Shown here piece by piece: positions 47,127 through 56,460 of a stretch of DNA of 64,000 bases. The first letter of the stretch is position 1, and each line of letters begins with the position of its first letter. Origin of the DNA: Microbacterium sp. GTDB taxonomy: Bacteria > Actinomycetota > Actinomycetes > Actinomycetales > Microbacteriaceae. The DNA is taken from contig JAFKIL010000007.1 in NCBI GenBank assembly GCA_017306415.1, forward strand, positions 62,001 through 126,000, in the 5' to 3' direction. Below the pieces are notes generated by a model that ran no database searches, was not told where the DNA came from, and saw only the letters and a program-made list of their open reading frames with translations. The translations under genes and the position numbers were made by a program.

Positions 47127-47891
47127 TCACCGCCCGTGCGGGTCGAGGTGGTTCAGCGCGGCCACGGTCTCGTCGTAGTCGCCGCGTGCCTCGCCGTAGC
47201 GGAGGAACTTCACCCGCTCGACCTGGATCTCACGGGCGTCGGGATCGGTCTCGATGAGGCCGACCACCTCGGCGATGAATTCGTCGAGCGGCATCGCGAA
47301 CTCGCTCTCGCGCTGCCCGGGCATGAGGTCGGTCGCGACCGACGGCGGCTCGAGCTCGGAGACCTTCACCGTCGTACCCGCGAGCTGGAGACGCAGCGAC
47401 TCGCTGAGCATGTGGATCGCGGCCTTGGTCGCGTTGTAACTGGGCGTGATCCGCAAGGGGGTGAACGCCAGCCCCGAGGAGACCGTCATGATCGTCGCGT
47501 CCGGGCGGCTCTGGAGATGCTCGATGAACGCCGCGATGAGCCGGATGGGGCCGAGCAGGTTCGTCGTGACGGTCGCCTCCGCGGTGTCCAGGAATCCCGC
47601 CGGCGTGGTCCAGTCCTCGACGCGCATGATCCCCGACATCGCGATGAGCACGTTCAGCTCGGGGTGCGCGGCGATCACCTCATCCGCGGCTCGGCGGATG
47701 CTGTCGGGGCTGGTCGTGTCGATCTCGACGGCCTGGATGCCGGGGTTCTCGGCGACGATCTGCGCGAGGAGCTCGGTACGGCGGCCGCCGACGATGACCT
47801 CGTTGCCCTTCTCGTGCAGGGCGCGGGCGAGGGCGAGACCGATGCCGCTGGTCGCGCCGGGGATGAAGATGGTGTTTCCGCTGATGTGCAT
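47127..47891 (-). CDS. Short-chain dehydrogenase/reductase (DltE-like)
   Basis: A 254-aa SDR: cofactor motif FIPGATSGIGLALARAL (TGxxxGIG variant GATSGIG), NVLIAMSGIMR, catalytic Ser in IMTVSSGLAF and YxxxK as PSYNATKAAIH. The classic DltE subgroup architecture fits a cytoplasmic NAD(P) oxidoreductase of unknown substrate. ATG 47891; the longer frame reads into the regulator's promoter. It is divergent from the XRE gene 100 nt away, which probably controls it. Confidence 0.9.
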   Translation of the reverse strand: MHISGNTIFIPGATSGIGLALARALHEKGNEVIVGGRRTELLAQIVAENPGIQAVEIDTTSPDSIRRAADEVIAAHPELNVLIAMSGIMRVEDWTTPAGFLDTAEATVTTNLLGPIRLIAAFIEHLQSRPDATIMTVSSGLAFTPLRITPSYNATKAAIHMLSESLRLQLAGTTVKVSELEPPSVATDLMPGQRESEFAMPLDEFIAEVVGLIETDPDAREIQVERVKFLRYGEARGDYDETVAALNHLDPHGR

Positions 47892-47991
47892 GCCTCGAGT
47901 GTCCGGCCGCCGGAGGATGCGTGCCAGGGAGCGGTTATCGGGGGAGAGCCGGTCCCTGTCTCCGCTCGACGGGTGGGTTGAGACTAGGGGG

Positions 47992-48840
47992 ATGGATCGT
48001 GATGCCCTCGGGACGTTTCTGACCCGCCGCCGCGAGAGCCTGCAGCCCGGCGACGTCGGTCTGGTCGCAGGTCCGCGCCGCCGCGCGGTCGGTCTGCGCA
48101 GGGAGGAGGTCGCGCAGCTCGCGGGCATGTCGACCGACTACTACACCCGCATGGAGCAGGGCCGCAGCACCCAGCCGAGCACGCAGATCCTCGGCTCCCT
48201 CGCCCGCGCACTGCGCCTGACGCCAGACGAACGCGACTACCTCTTCCGGGTGTCCGGGCTCGACGCGCCCGACCGGCACAGCAGCGGAGACTATGTGGCG
48301 CCCGCGCTGCTGCGCGTCTTGGACCGCTTGACCGACACACCCGCGCTCATCATCTCCGTCCTCGGCGAAACACTGGTGCAGAACGAGGCCGCCCTCGCGC
48401 TGTTCGGTGACGTGAGCCGCTACACCGGTCTGGAGCGCAGTGAGGTCTACCGCTGGTTCGTCCGTCCCGACACGGAGCGCCGGCGCTACCCCGAGAGCGA
48501 TCGAGACCGGCAGAGCCGCGCGCACGTGGCATCCCTCCGTGCCGCGCTCGGCGCGATGGGGCCCACCTCGCGCGCCGCGGAACTCGTGCGCGCGCTGACG
48601 GACCGGAGCCCGGAGTTCACCGCTCTCTGGGATCAGTTCGAAGTGCACCGCCGATTCGCCGACCACAAGACACTCATCCACCCCGAGCTGGGTGAGATCG
48701 AGGTCGACTGCCAGGTGCTGTTCACCGAGGACGAGTCCCAGGCGCTGCTCGTGCTGACTGCTCCGCCGCGCAGCGAGGCCGCGGGCAAGCTCGAACTGCT
48801 CACCGTGCTCGGAAGCCAGCAGTTCGCCACCGACCGCTGA
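47992..48840 (+). CDS. XRE-family regulator with MmyB-like ligand domain
   Basis: A 282-aa protein. HTH with GPRRRAVGLRREEVAQLAGM and STDYYTRMEQGRSTQPSTQIL, then the MmyB-like domain (LIISVLGETLVQNEAALALFGDVSRY, noted as VLGETLVQNEAALALFG, and HPELGEIEVDCQVLF). The usual partner of a divergent SDR gene in actinobacteria, exactly the layout here. ATG 47992 begins homology; upstream codons are the SDR promoter. Confidence 0.92.
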   Translation: MDRDALGTFLTRRRESLQPGDVGLVAGPRRRAVGLRREEVAQLAGMSTDYYTRMEQGRSTQPSTQILGSLARALRLTPDERDYLFRVSGLDAPDRHSSGDYVAPALLRVLDRLTDTPALIISVLGETLVQNEAALALFGDVSRYTGLERSEVYRWFVRPDTERRRYPESDRDRQSRAHVASLRAALGAMGPTSRAAELVRALTDRSPEFTALWDQFEVHRRFADHKTLIHPELGEIEVDCQVLFTEDESQALLVLTAPPRSEAAGKLELLTVLGSQQFATDR

Positions 48841-48867
48841 ACCGGACCGGCCGAGAACCGGGTCGGC

Positions 48868-49308
48868 TCATCGAGCGATGATGCGTTCGATGACGCTCAT
48901 GGCGTCGTCGAGTGTCTCGAGGTCCTCCGCTGCACACCCATCGAGAGCGTCTTCGAGCCAACGCTGCTTCAGCTCCTGGGAGCGATTCAGTGCGGCAACC
49001 CCGTTGGCTGTTGCGTGCAGGATCGTGCGGCGTCGGTCCAAGGGATCGGATGCTCTGCGTACGAAGCCGCGGCGTTCGAGCGTCGTGATCGCGACACTCA
49101 TCGTCTGTGCTCGCACCCCCTCGACACGGGCGAGCTCGGCGATGGTGAGTCCCCCAGGAGCGTCGATGAGCAGCGCGACGATCGACTCCTGCGACAGCGT
49201 CAGACCGCTCGCCCCGTGGGCTTCGGACCTGATGCGTCGAAAGAGCAGGCCCGTCGCCCGGCGCAGACGCGCGGCGCGTTCCGGGTTGGCATCCCGTGAA
49301 GCGACCAT
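48868..49308 (-). CDS. MarR-family regulator
   Basis: A 146-aa regulator with a MarR winged helix: LTLSQESIVALLIDAPGG, LTIAELARVEGVRAQTMSVA and the wing RRASDPLDRRRTILHATANG. It is divergent from an aldo/keto reductase across an 8-bp-arm operator. TAGGAT is 6 nt before its ATG on the minus strand. Confidence 0.92.
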   Translation of the reverse strand: MVASRDANPERAARLRRATGLLFRRIRSEAHGASGLTLSQESIVALLIDAPGGLTIAELARVEGVRAQTMSVAITTLERRGFVRRASDPLDRRRTILHATANGVAALNRSQELKQRWLEDALDGCAAEDLETLDDAMSVIERIIAR

Positions 49309-49342
49309 GCGTCAATCCTAGCGAGGGTCATCAGCAGTGCTG

Positions 49343-49363
49343 TTAATCAGTTATGCTGATTAA
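49343..49363. promoter_or_regulatory. MarR-type operator over the aldo/keto reductase promoter
   Basis: TTAATCAG (49343-49350) and CTGATTAA (49356-49363) are perfectly inverted around TTATG. TATGCT (49352-49357) inside it is a likely -10 whose start would be about 49364. Binding by the divergent MarR protein would shut both genes. Confidence 0.75.
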
Positions 49364-49402
49364 ATGCTCGCGTCCGCGGGCGCCATTGCGAAGGAGCGAG
49401 CA

Positions 49403-50374
49403 ATGCACACCGTTCGGCTGGGAACGTCGGGCCTGGAGATCAGTGCTGCGGTGCTAGGCATGATGAGTTACGGTGACCCGGATCGCGGCAGCCACTCGTG
49501 GGTGCTGGGCATCGATCAGGCACGCCCGATCGTCCAGAAGGCGTACGACGCGGGGATCACGACGTTCGACACTTCGAACAACTACGCCGCCGGCTCGAGC
49601 GAGGAGGTCACCGGCGCACTCGTGCGCGAGCTCGGCCCGAGAGAGAGCGTGCAGATCTTCACCAAGGTCTTCGCTCCCACCAGCGCTTACCGCAACGGAC
49701 ACGGACTGTCGCGCATCGGCATCATGCGCGCCATCGACGAGTCACTGGGCCGTCTCCGCACGGACTACGTCGACCTGTATCAGATCCACCGTTTCGACCC
49801 GAACGTGCCCATCGAGGAGACGATGGAGGCTCTTCACGACATCGTCAAGGCCGGCAAGGCACGCTACATCGGTGCATCCAGCATGTGGGCCTGGCAATTC
49901 GCCGAGCTGCAGCACACCGCCGAGCTGCACGGGTGGACGAAGTTCGCGTCCATGCAGGACCAGTACAACCTCCTGCAGCGCGAAGAAGAACGCGAGATGC
50001 ACCCTTACTGCCGGGCCACCGGTGTCGGCGTCATCCCCTGGGCGCCGTTGGCCAGTGGCTACGTCACACGCCCCTGGGGCGCAGATGGGTCGGGGCGCGC
50101 CGAGCTCGATCGGTTCGGCGCATCCCTCAATCAGGGCTCCAACAAGGAGATCGTGGATGCCGTCGAGCACGTCGCCGCCGCTCGCGGGGTCTCTATGGCG
50201 CAGATCGCCCTCGCGTGGGTCGCAGGCAAGAGCGCTGTCTCGGCACCGATCGTCGGCGCGACCAAGCCCCATCACCTGGACGACGCCATCGCCGCCCTCG
50301 ACATCCGCCTGACCGACGACGAAACCCGCCAGCTCGAAGCCGCCTACACTCCTCGGACACCCACCGGATTCTGA
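49403..50374 (+). CDS. Aldo/keto reductase
   Basis: A 323-aa NADPH-dependent reductase with the catalytic tetrad Asp and Tyr in TFDTSNNYAAGSSEE, Lys in VQIFTKVF and His in YQIHRFDPN; the C-terminal NADPH site is SAPIVGATKPHHLDDA. AAGGAG (49391-49396) is 6 nt before ATG 49403. An upstream in-frame ATG at 49364 fits a leaderless start and would add 13 residues. A weak hairpin, GCCCTG/CAGGGC (50424-50442), follows the stop and may terminate it; the bases on to 50498 hold nothing else I can name. Confidence 0.93.
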   Translation: MHTVRLGTSGLEISAAVLGMMSYGDPDRGSHSWVLGIDQARPIVQKAYDAGITTFDTSNNYAAGSSEEVTGALVRELGPRESVQIFTKVFAPTSAYRNGHGLSRIGIMRAIDESLGRLRTDYVDLYQIHRFDPNVPIEETMEALHDIVKAGKARYIGASSMWAWQFAELQHTAELHGWTKFASMQDQYNLLQREEEREMHPYCRATGVGVIPWAPLASGYVTRPWGADGSGRAELDRFGASLNQGSNKEIVDAVEHVAAARGVSMAQIALAWVAGKSAVSAPIVGATKPHHLDDAIAALDIRLTDDETRQLEAAYTPRTPTGF

Positions 50375-50498
50375 CGGCGTCCTCCGAATCGGCGCGCCGC
50401 TGCTGGTGAATCCTCCGATCATGGCCCTGATCATGACAGGGCGCTCCGACGGCGTGAGTGAGCGACCGATCTACATCGCCCGGGAATCGGCTGGCCCG

Positions 50499-51008
50499 TC
50501 AGGAGTGGCCGAGATACTCCGCCATGTAGCGCTCGAGCATGCTCAGGGAACCAGATGTCTGGCCGACAGTGAGCCACCGATTTCCGCCTGGGGTCAGTTC
50601 TTCCGCCGGTGACCAGCGTCCCTCGATGCAGACGAAGTGGTAGAGCCACTGCTGGTAGCTATCCCCGATCGTCAGCAGCCGTGCGTCGCCTCGACTGTCT
50701 GCTTCTCGGTTGTGCTCGTGCTGCTTCCACGCCGCCCGGCGTTCGCGGCGGCCCGAGCCGCCGCCGCGCGGCTTGGGGTGACGGAGGTGAACAGTCCGAC
50801 CGGCATCCGTCTCCACCCAGAAGTAGCCGGAGGCGCCCGCGGTGCTGCGAAGCCGGCCGGTGAAGTCGCGGACGAGCGCGGACACCTTCGGATCGGGTGT
50901 CACGGCTCGATAGGCGGGCGAGCCGTAGCGGATCATCGCGCCGGCGGCTCGCGTCGCGGTGCTGTTCCGATTCCGCAGAGCGCGGATGCGGTCGTCGAGC
51001 TCGGTCAC
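50499..51008 (-). CDS. Hypothetical protein of unknown family
   Basis: A 169-aa soluble protein I cannot place. The first part (TELDDRIRALRNRNSTATR) is helical, a middle part is rich in Arg/His (HLRHPKPRGGGSGRRERRAAWKQ), and the C-terminus has aromatic residues (YQQWLYHFVCIEGRWSP). TAATGT lies 6 nt before GTG 51008 on the minus strand, so transcription looks real. It is between the reductase and the copper locus and may belong to neither. Confidence 0.6.
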   Translation of the reverse strand: MTELDDRIRALRNRNSTATRAAGAMIRYGSPAYRAVTPDPKVSALVRDFTGRLRSTAGASGYFWVETDAGRTVHLRHPKPRGGGSGRRERRAAWKQHEHNREADSRGDARLLTIGDSYQQWLYHFVCIEGRWSPAEELTPGGNRWLTVGQTSGSLSMLERYMAEYLGHS

Positions 51009-51079
51009 TCACGAACATTACCAAGCGGCAAGGCGGCGGGTCGGGTGCGCAGATCCGGATGCGGCGCGATCGCGAAGCC

Positions 51080-52735
51080 TCAACCCCAGACCTGATAGCG
51101 GGCGGATGTGGCGTAGGTGCCGGCATCCCCGAGGTCGACGGTGAGCTGAAGCGTCCATGTGCCTGCGATCGGAGCGATGGCAGCTGAGGTCCACCCTCCG
51201 GAGCTGTGGCGGGTGAAGGTGAGGGATACGCCGGACACGCTGTCGGTTCCGATCGTTCCGCTGACCGCTTTCGGCTCGACGTCCGCCCCCGATGCCGACT
51301 CGAGGCGGACGGAGATCCGTTGCGGGCCGGTGTGGGTGGGATCGATCGTTATCACGGCGGATGCGGTGCCGACGGGGGCGGTGACGGTGGTCTCCGGGCC
51401 GTAGGTGGTCCGTGCGGGCGGCAGGGACACGAGGAGAGTGGTCACGATCACGACGACGATCGTGGCAGCGGCTTCGATCCCGACGAGCCGCTTCGCCCGG
51501 CGGCGTTCGATCGAGCCGTCCGGTGCCGCGCGTCGGATGAGCCGGCGGTGCGAGATCACAGCCAGAACGAGAGCGACGGCGACCACGGCGAGCTTGACGA
51601 GGAGTGTCACGCCGTAAGCGGTCGCAGTGATCGATTCGACCGGATCGATCTGGCGCCACGCGAGGTATTCGCCGCTGATAATCAACGCCGCGACGCTCGA
51701 GAACGCGACCCTCGACCACCTCCGCATCGAGGTCAGGTCCGGCGCCGCTCCGCTGATCGTGGGAAGCACGAGCGTCACCAGCGCGCAGAGGCCGCCGATC
51801 CACATCGACATCGCCGCGAGATGCACGACGGTGGCGGGAACAGCCAGCCACCAGTCAGAGGCGCCGACCGCATGCCCGTCGACGGCGATCGTCACCAGGA
51901 CTCCGACGGTCAGGGCCGCAGCAAGAGCGCGCTGTCCGCGCGCACCGCGTCGCGGACGCGTCATCCATGGCACGAGGGCGAGCAGCAGTGCAACGCGGAC
52001 GAGCCCCGCGACCCCGCCCGCCTCGTGGAGCGTCGTCGCGAACCCGTCCAAGCGCACGATCCCCGGCCACCCGGACCCCGCCGCTGCAGGGCCGGCGATG
52101 AAGAGGCGCACGAGCGTTCCACACGCGACGAGCACCCAACCCGACCACCTCAGCGTCGCCGCGGTCCGACCTTGTCGGGTGCGTGGCCACAGGACGAGGA
52201 GGGCGAGGACGGTGCCCCCGGCGATCGAGACCCCGAGGTAGACAGCCCCTTGCGCCACGCCGGCGATCACCTGAAGCGGATCGACCGTCGCCGGTGCGAT
52301 GTCGGGCGCCACGGTCGGGTCGGCGTTCACCCCGAACCTGATCGCGCCCGTCACGATGTGGCCGTCAGCGGACACGACGCGGTAGCTCACGGTATACGCG
52401 CCGTCGGGCAGATCAGCGCGAAGGGGAACGATCACCTCGTGGCCACCCGGGCCGAGCATCGCTGCGCCTCGCCCCGCGGCGCCACCCTTGTCGGAGACTG
52501 CCGCGGTGCCATCCGTCGGCAGCTGCACCGCTTCGTCGAAGGTGAAGGTCACTCGTGTGGGAGCGCTCGTCACGCGTGACCCGTCCTGCGGGTCGCTCGA
52601 GACGAGCACGGCGTGCGCCGAGGCGGGGGCTGCCACGGCGAGCAGCTGCCACAGCACCAGCACCGCCACGGCGGCAGCGGAGGCGAGCGACGCGCGTCGT
52701 CCGCCTCCGCGAACCATCCGTGCGCGGGAGGTCAC
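51080..52735 (-). CDS. Copper resistance protein, CopC-CopD fusion
   Basis: A 551-aa protein. Signal peptide, then a CopC beta-domain whose mature end begins with His (HAVLVSSDPQDGSRV), ending DGHIVTGAIRFGV, and eight CopD helices (LQVIAGVAQGAVYLGVSI onward; LAAMSMWIGGLCALVTL). A C-terminal extracytoplasmic YtkA-like beta-domain (residues 450-551) follows. Together it binds copper outside and moves or senses it at the membrane, like YcnJ. ATG 52735 overlaps the ycnI stop by 4 nt. Confidence 0.9.
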   Translation of the reverse strand: MTSRARMVRGGGRRASLASAAAVAVLVLWQLLAVAAPASAHAVLVSSDPQDGSRVTSAPTRVTFTFDEAVQLPTDGTAAVSDKGGAAGRGAAMLGPGGHEVIVPLRADLPDGAYTVSYRVVSADGHIVTGAIRFGVNADPTVAPDIAPATVDPLQVIAGVAQGAVYLGVSIAGGTVLALLVLWPRTRQGRTAATLRWSGWVLVACGTLVRLFIAGPAAAGSGWPGIVRLDGFATTLHEAGGVAGLVRVALLLALVPWMTRPRRGARGQRALAAALTVGVLVTIAVDGHAVGASDWWLAVPATVVHLAAMSMWIGGLCALVTLVLPTISGAAPDLTSMRRWSRVAFSSVAALIISGEYLAWRQIDPVESITATAYGVTLLVKLAVVAVALVLAVISHRRLIRRAAPDGSIERRRAKRLVGIEAAATIVVVIVTTLLVSLPPARTTYGPETTVTAPVGTASAVITIDPTHTGPQRISVRLESASGADVEPKAVSGTIGTDSVSGVSLTFTRHSSGGWTSAAIAPIAGTWTLQLTVDLGDAGTYATSARYQVWG

Positions 52736-53481
52736 TTGCTCTCGGTGGCCTTCGGACGGCTGCCCCGGATGAGTGCCACGATCGCCAGGATCAGGCCGAG
52801 CACGCCGGCGATGAGGCCGGCGATCCCGAGACCCAGTCCCGCTCCGGAGTCCGTCGAGCCGCTCATGTCCATCGCGCCCGCTTCGGCGGAGGGGCTCGCG
52901 GATGCCGCGCCGTGCGCGTCGGTGCTGGCGCCTGCCGCGGAGACCGTCACCGTGGGCGCGGGATGCTCGGGCTCGGTGTCTCCCTGGGCGATCTGGTCCC
53001 AGTTCACGACGCTTCCATCGCTGTAGGTCTGCGCCGCGGGGAAGACGAGCGAGTCCACCTTCGGGATCGGCCCCGCAGAGACGGCGAACGTGTCGAACTC
53101 GCCCGGCTTGATCCCCGGACCCGTAGCCGTCCAGGTCACGGACGTGACATACGTGGTGATCTTGTTGCCATCGTCATCGGTCTTCGGCTCCGGAAGGTTC
53201 GCTGTCGCGACCTGAGCCGTCCACCCGGTCTTCGGCTGCGTCGAGACCGAGATGATCGGCGTCTCCTTCGGGAAGGTCACCACCAGCTTCGTGGTCGAGG
53301 CCGTGTCCGACTCCGTCGGGACGCGGAAGGTGAGGACGGCATAGCCGCCCGCGGTCGGGTTGCCGTCGACACGGACGTGCGCTGATGCCGGACCGGCGAC
53401 GGCGATCACGATCGCTGCCGCCACAGCCGCGGCAGCGCCGACGATGCCGAGCCGTCGGCGCCGGGGGTGTGCTGTGCTCAT
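52732..53481 (-). CDS. YcnI-like copper-binding membrane protein (DUF1775)
   Basis: A 249-aa protein. Signal peptide ends AGPASA before HVRVDGNPTAGGYAVL, so the mature N-terminus is a His, the copper ligand of DUF1775/YcnI. The domain continues with TTKLVVTFPKETPIISVSTQP and TVTWTATGPGI-like strands. A C-terminal helix anchors it. YcnI works with YcnJ in copper handling, matching the coupled gene downstream. Confidence 0.9.
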   Translation of the reverse strand: MSTAHPRRRRLGIVGAAAAVAAAIVIAVAGPASAHVRVDGNPTAGGYAVLTFRVPTESDTASTTKLVVTFPKETPIISVSTQPKTGWTAQVATANLPEPKTDDDGNKITTYVTSVTWTATGPGIKPGEFDTFAVSAGPIPKVDSLVFPAAQTYSDGSVVNWDQIAQGDTEPEHPAPTVTVSAAGASTDAHGAASASPSAEAGAMDMSGSTDSGAGLGLGIAGLIAGVLGLILAIVALIRGSRPKATESK

Positions 53482-53513
53482 TGCGGTTTCCTTTCAGTGG
53501 TGGATGGGGGATC

Positions 53514-54164
53514 TCAGCCCATGACGAGGAACGAGGCGGCCATGCCGATCGCCATCACGAGGTTCAGGAGCGTCTGCGCTATCGGCGACAGGGGAGCGGT
53601 AGGGGTGGGGCCTTCGGGCGCGCGGACCAGATCGACGAGGAACCAGACGGCGGCGGCGACGAACATCGCGACGAACGCGACGGTGACGATCACGGCCCAC
53701 ACCGGCTGCGCCCACAGCCCGGTCATCACCGCGGTTCCCGCCCCGCCCATGTCCATGCCGCCCATGTCGTGCATGTGGTCGCCGGAGGTGCCGCCGCCCA
53801 TCATCAGCGTCATCAGGACGCTCATCCAGACCATGGCCGCCATCATCGCCGCGTGATAGACGAGGTAGCCGGTCCGATGATGGTGGCCCGGTCCTTCGGG
53901 GCCGGCATGGGTCTGCGGGCGCAGCACCGCGAGCCCCACGTACCAGAGGGCTGCGGCGGTGAACACGACGATCTGCAGGAGTGCCGGGATCGCCATGGAC
54001 CACGCCCACGGCATGACGGCCATCGAGACGCTCATGAGCACATGGGCGAAGTAGGAGCCGCGGTCCGTCCATGTGCGTGACCGCACCAGCGCGACAAGCG
54101 ATACGACGCCGGTCGCGCCGAAGCACACCGTGAACACCCAAGCGAGCACGGGATCCGGAATCAT
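53514..54164 (-). CDS. DUF5134 membrane protein with Met/His-rich segment
   Basis: A 216-aa protein with six helices. A loop carries HHHRTGY and GDHMHDMGGMDMGG, a typical copper-ligand pattern. DUF5134 has no proven role; its place at the head of the ycnI-copCD operon and the Met/His motif argue for copper binding. A dyad operator lies 8 nt upstream of its ATG. Confidence 0.82.
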   Translation of the reverse strand: MIPDPVLAWVFTVCFGATGVVSLVALVRSRTWTDRGSYFAHVLMSVSMAVMPWAWSMAIPALLQIVVFTAAALWYVGLAVLRPQTHAGPEGPGHHHRTGYLVYHAAMMAAMVWMSVLMTLMMGGGTSGDHMHDMGGMDMGGAGTAVMTGLWAQPVWAVIVTVAFVAMFVAAAVWFLVDLVRAPEGPTPTAPLSPIAQTLLNLVMAIGMAASFLVMG

Positions 54165-54171
54165 GAAATAA

Positions 54172-54188
54172 CTCTACATTACGTAGAG
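54172..54188. promoter_or_regulatory. CopY/BlaI-type operator upstream of the DUF5134-ycnI-copCD operon
   Basis: CTCTACATTACGTAGAG has perfect 6-bp inverted arms (CTCTAC/GTAGAG) around 5 nt. The same half-sites at the same spacing occur at 58772 before the copZ operon and the blaI gene. Confidence 0.75.
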
Positions 54189-54198
54189 CTAATTCATC

Positions 54199-56460
54199 TC
54201 ATCGGCGCAGTCGCGCGGATCGCAGGCGAAGGCTGTTCCAGACCACGAGGACGGAGGAGAGAGACATGGCCGCCGCTGAGATGAGCGGATTGAGCAGCCC
54301 CGCGGCCGCGATCGGAATGGCGGCGATGTTGTAGGCGAACGCCCACACGAGATTGCCGCGAATGGTGCGCAGGGTGCGCTGGGCGAGTGCGATCGCGTCC
54401 GCGACGACAGTGAGGTCGTCACGCACCAGCACGATGTCGGCCGACTTGATGGCGATGTCGGTGCCGCTGACGACGGCCATTCCGAGTTCGGCGGTCCCGA
54501 GGGCGGCTGCGTCATTGATGCCGTCACCGACCATCGCGACGCGGTGCCCATCGCCCTGCAGGCCCTCGATCGTGCGCGCCTTCTCGGTCGGGAGCACGCC
54601 GGCCCGCACATCCTCGATGCCCAGCTCGGCCCCGACCCGCTGCGCTGCGGCCGGACTGTCGCCGGTCAGGAGAACGGTGTGCAGCCCCATGGCCGTCAGT
54701 CGCTCGACCGCGTCGCGCGCCGTCGGCCGCACCTCGTCGACGACCGTGGCGATGCCGACGACCCGGCTGTCACGGACGACGAAGATCACGGATGAACCGT
54801 CGTCCGCCGCATCCGCAATCAGCGAGGCGGCCCATTCCGGCTCTCCGATCCCGAGATGGGCGAGGAGCGCCGGTCCGCCCACGGCGACATCCCTCCCGTC
54901 GACGACGCCTGCGGCGCCGAGTCCCGGGAGGGTGCGGAGCTCGCTCGGCTCGGGGAGATCGGTCGCGCGGCCGTGGACGTGCGCGACGATCGCCGCCCCG
55001 ACCGGATGCTCCGACCCGGTCTCCACCGCCGCGGCGATCCGGAGCACCTCGAGCTCGTCCAGCCCGGGGGCGACCGCGGTCGACGTCACACGCAGCGTGC
55101 TGAGCGTCAGGGTGCCCGTCTTGTCGAGCACGACCGTGTCGATCCGTCCGGATGCCTCGAGCGCGGCCTGGCCCTTGATGAGGATGCCCAGCTGCGCGCC
55201 GCGGCCGACCCCGACCATGAGCGCGGTCGGGGTGGCCAGACCCAGCGCGCACGGGCACGCGATGATGAGGACCGAGATCCCGATGCCGACGGCACGGGTC
55301 GGGGAGGCGCCGCCGAGCAGCCAGCCCGCGGTGACGAGTGCTGCGAGAACGATCACCGAAGGGACGAACCACTGCACGACGGTGTCGACGAGTGCCTGCA
55401 CGCGCGCCTTCGACGCCTGCGCGTGCTCGGCCATCGCGGTCATCTGCGCCAGCTGGGTGTTCGCTCCGATGGCGGATGCGGTCAGCACGAGCCGGCCGTC
55501 GCGGCTGATCGACCCGGCGGCGACGATGTCGCCCGGCCCGAGGTCGCGCGGGACGGGCTCGCCGCTGAGAGCGCTCGTGTCGACGGCGGCACGGCCCTCG
55601 ACGATGGTGCCGTCCGCGGGGATCGCCTCGCCGGCGCGGACGACGATCAGATCTCGCGGGCGGAGCGCGGCGGCGGGGATGACGCTCTCGACGCCGTCTC
55701 GGACGACGCGCGCGGTATCCGGTGCGAGAGCGGACAGTGCGTCCAGCACGTCCCCCGCGCGGCGGCGGGAGCGGGTCTCGAAGTAGCGGCCGGCCAGCTG
55801 GAACGTGGTCATACCGGCCGCGACGTCGAGGTAGATGGAGCTCGCCCCGGCGGGCGTCATCCCGTAGCCGAGCCAGTAGGTGCCGGCGTCCTCGCCCATC
55901 AGCGCGGTCGCGCAGGCCCAGCCGAAGGAGACCACGATCCCGAGGGAGACGAGTGTGTCCATCGTCACCGATCCGTGGCGCAGGTTGCGAAGGGTCGCGC
56001 GATGGAACGGCCATGCCGCCCACGTCACGATCGGGATCGCGAGGACGATGCACAAGAGCTCCCAGCCGGGGAAGCGCAGCCTCGGAACCAGCGCGAGCAC
56101 CAGGGTCAGATCCATCAGCGGGAACGCGAGCAGCGCCGAGACGAGCAGGCGCCGCCGGAGCGAAACGATGCGGTCGAGGGACGCGCGACGCGACCACTCG
56201 TCGTCGCCGTCCACGCGCACGGCGGCGTCGTAGCCGGCCTTGCGCACGGCCGCGACGGCCTCGTCGGCACGATCGGCGCGCAGGCCCGCGACCATCGCCC
56301 GCTCGGTCGCGTAGTTCACGGTGGCGGTCGCGCCGTCGACCTTGTTGAGCGCCCGCTCCACCCGGCCCGCGCAGGCGGCGCAGGTCATCCCGCCGATCGA
56401 CAGCTCGAGCACGCTCGTTGGCGCGTCGACGGCCGTGGTCTCCGCGATCTGTGCACTCAT
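54199..56460 (-). CDS. copA: Copper-translocating P1B-type ATPase
   Basis: A 753-aa copper exporter. N-terminal metal domain with GMTCAAC (about residues 24-30), six core membrane helices with the ion motif CPC in LIIACPCALGLATPTA, the phosphorylation loop LDKTGTLTL, the actuator TSALSGEPVP, and hinge GDGINDAAAL. One metal domain is the common number. It sits downstream of copD/ctaG and copZ in one operon (overlap of 4 nt). Confidence 0.96.
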   Translation of the reverse strand: MSAQIAETTAVDAPTSVLELSIGGMTCAACAGRVERALNKVDGATATVNYATERAMVAGLRADRADEAVAAVRKAGYDAAVRVDGDDEWSRRASLDRIVSLRRRLLVSALLAFPLMDLTLVLALVPRLRFPGWELLCIVLAIPIVTWAAWPFHRATLRNLRHGSVTMDTLVSLGIVVSFGWACATALMGEDAGTYWLGYGMTPAGASSIYLDVAAGMTTFQLAGRYFETRSRRRAGDVLDALSALAPDTARVVRDGVESVIPAAALRPRDLIVVRAGEAIPADGTIVEGRAAVDTSALSGEPVPRDLGPGDIVAAGSISRDGRLVLTASAIGANTQLAQMTAMAEHAQASKARVQALVDTVVQWFVPSVIVLAALVTAGWLLGGASPTRAVGIGISVLIIACPCALGLATPTALMVGVGRGAQLGILIKGQAALEASGRIDTVVLDKTGTLTLSTLRVTSTAVAPGLDELEVLRIAAAVETGSEHPVGAAIVAHVHGRATDLPEPSELRTLPGLGAAGVVDGRDVAVGGPALLAHLGIGEPEWAASLIADAADDGSSVIFVVRDSRVVGIATVVDEVRPTARDAVERLTAMGLHTVLLTGDSPAAAQRVGAELGIEDVRAGVLPTEKARTIEGLQGDGHRVAMVGDGINDAAALGTAELGMAVVSGTDIAIKSADIVLVRDDLTVVADAIALAQRTLRTIRGNLVWAFAYNIAAIPIAAAGLLNPLISAAAMSLSSVLVVWNSLRLRSARLRR

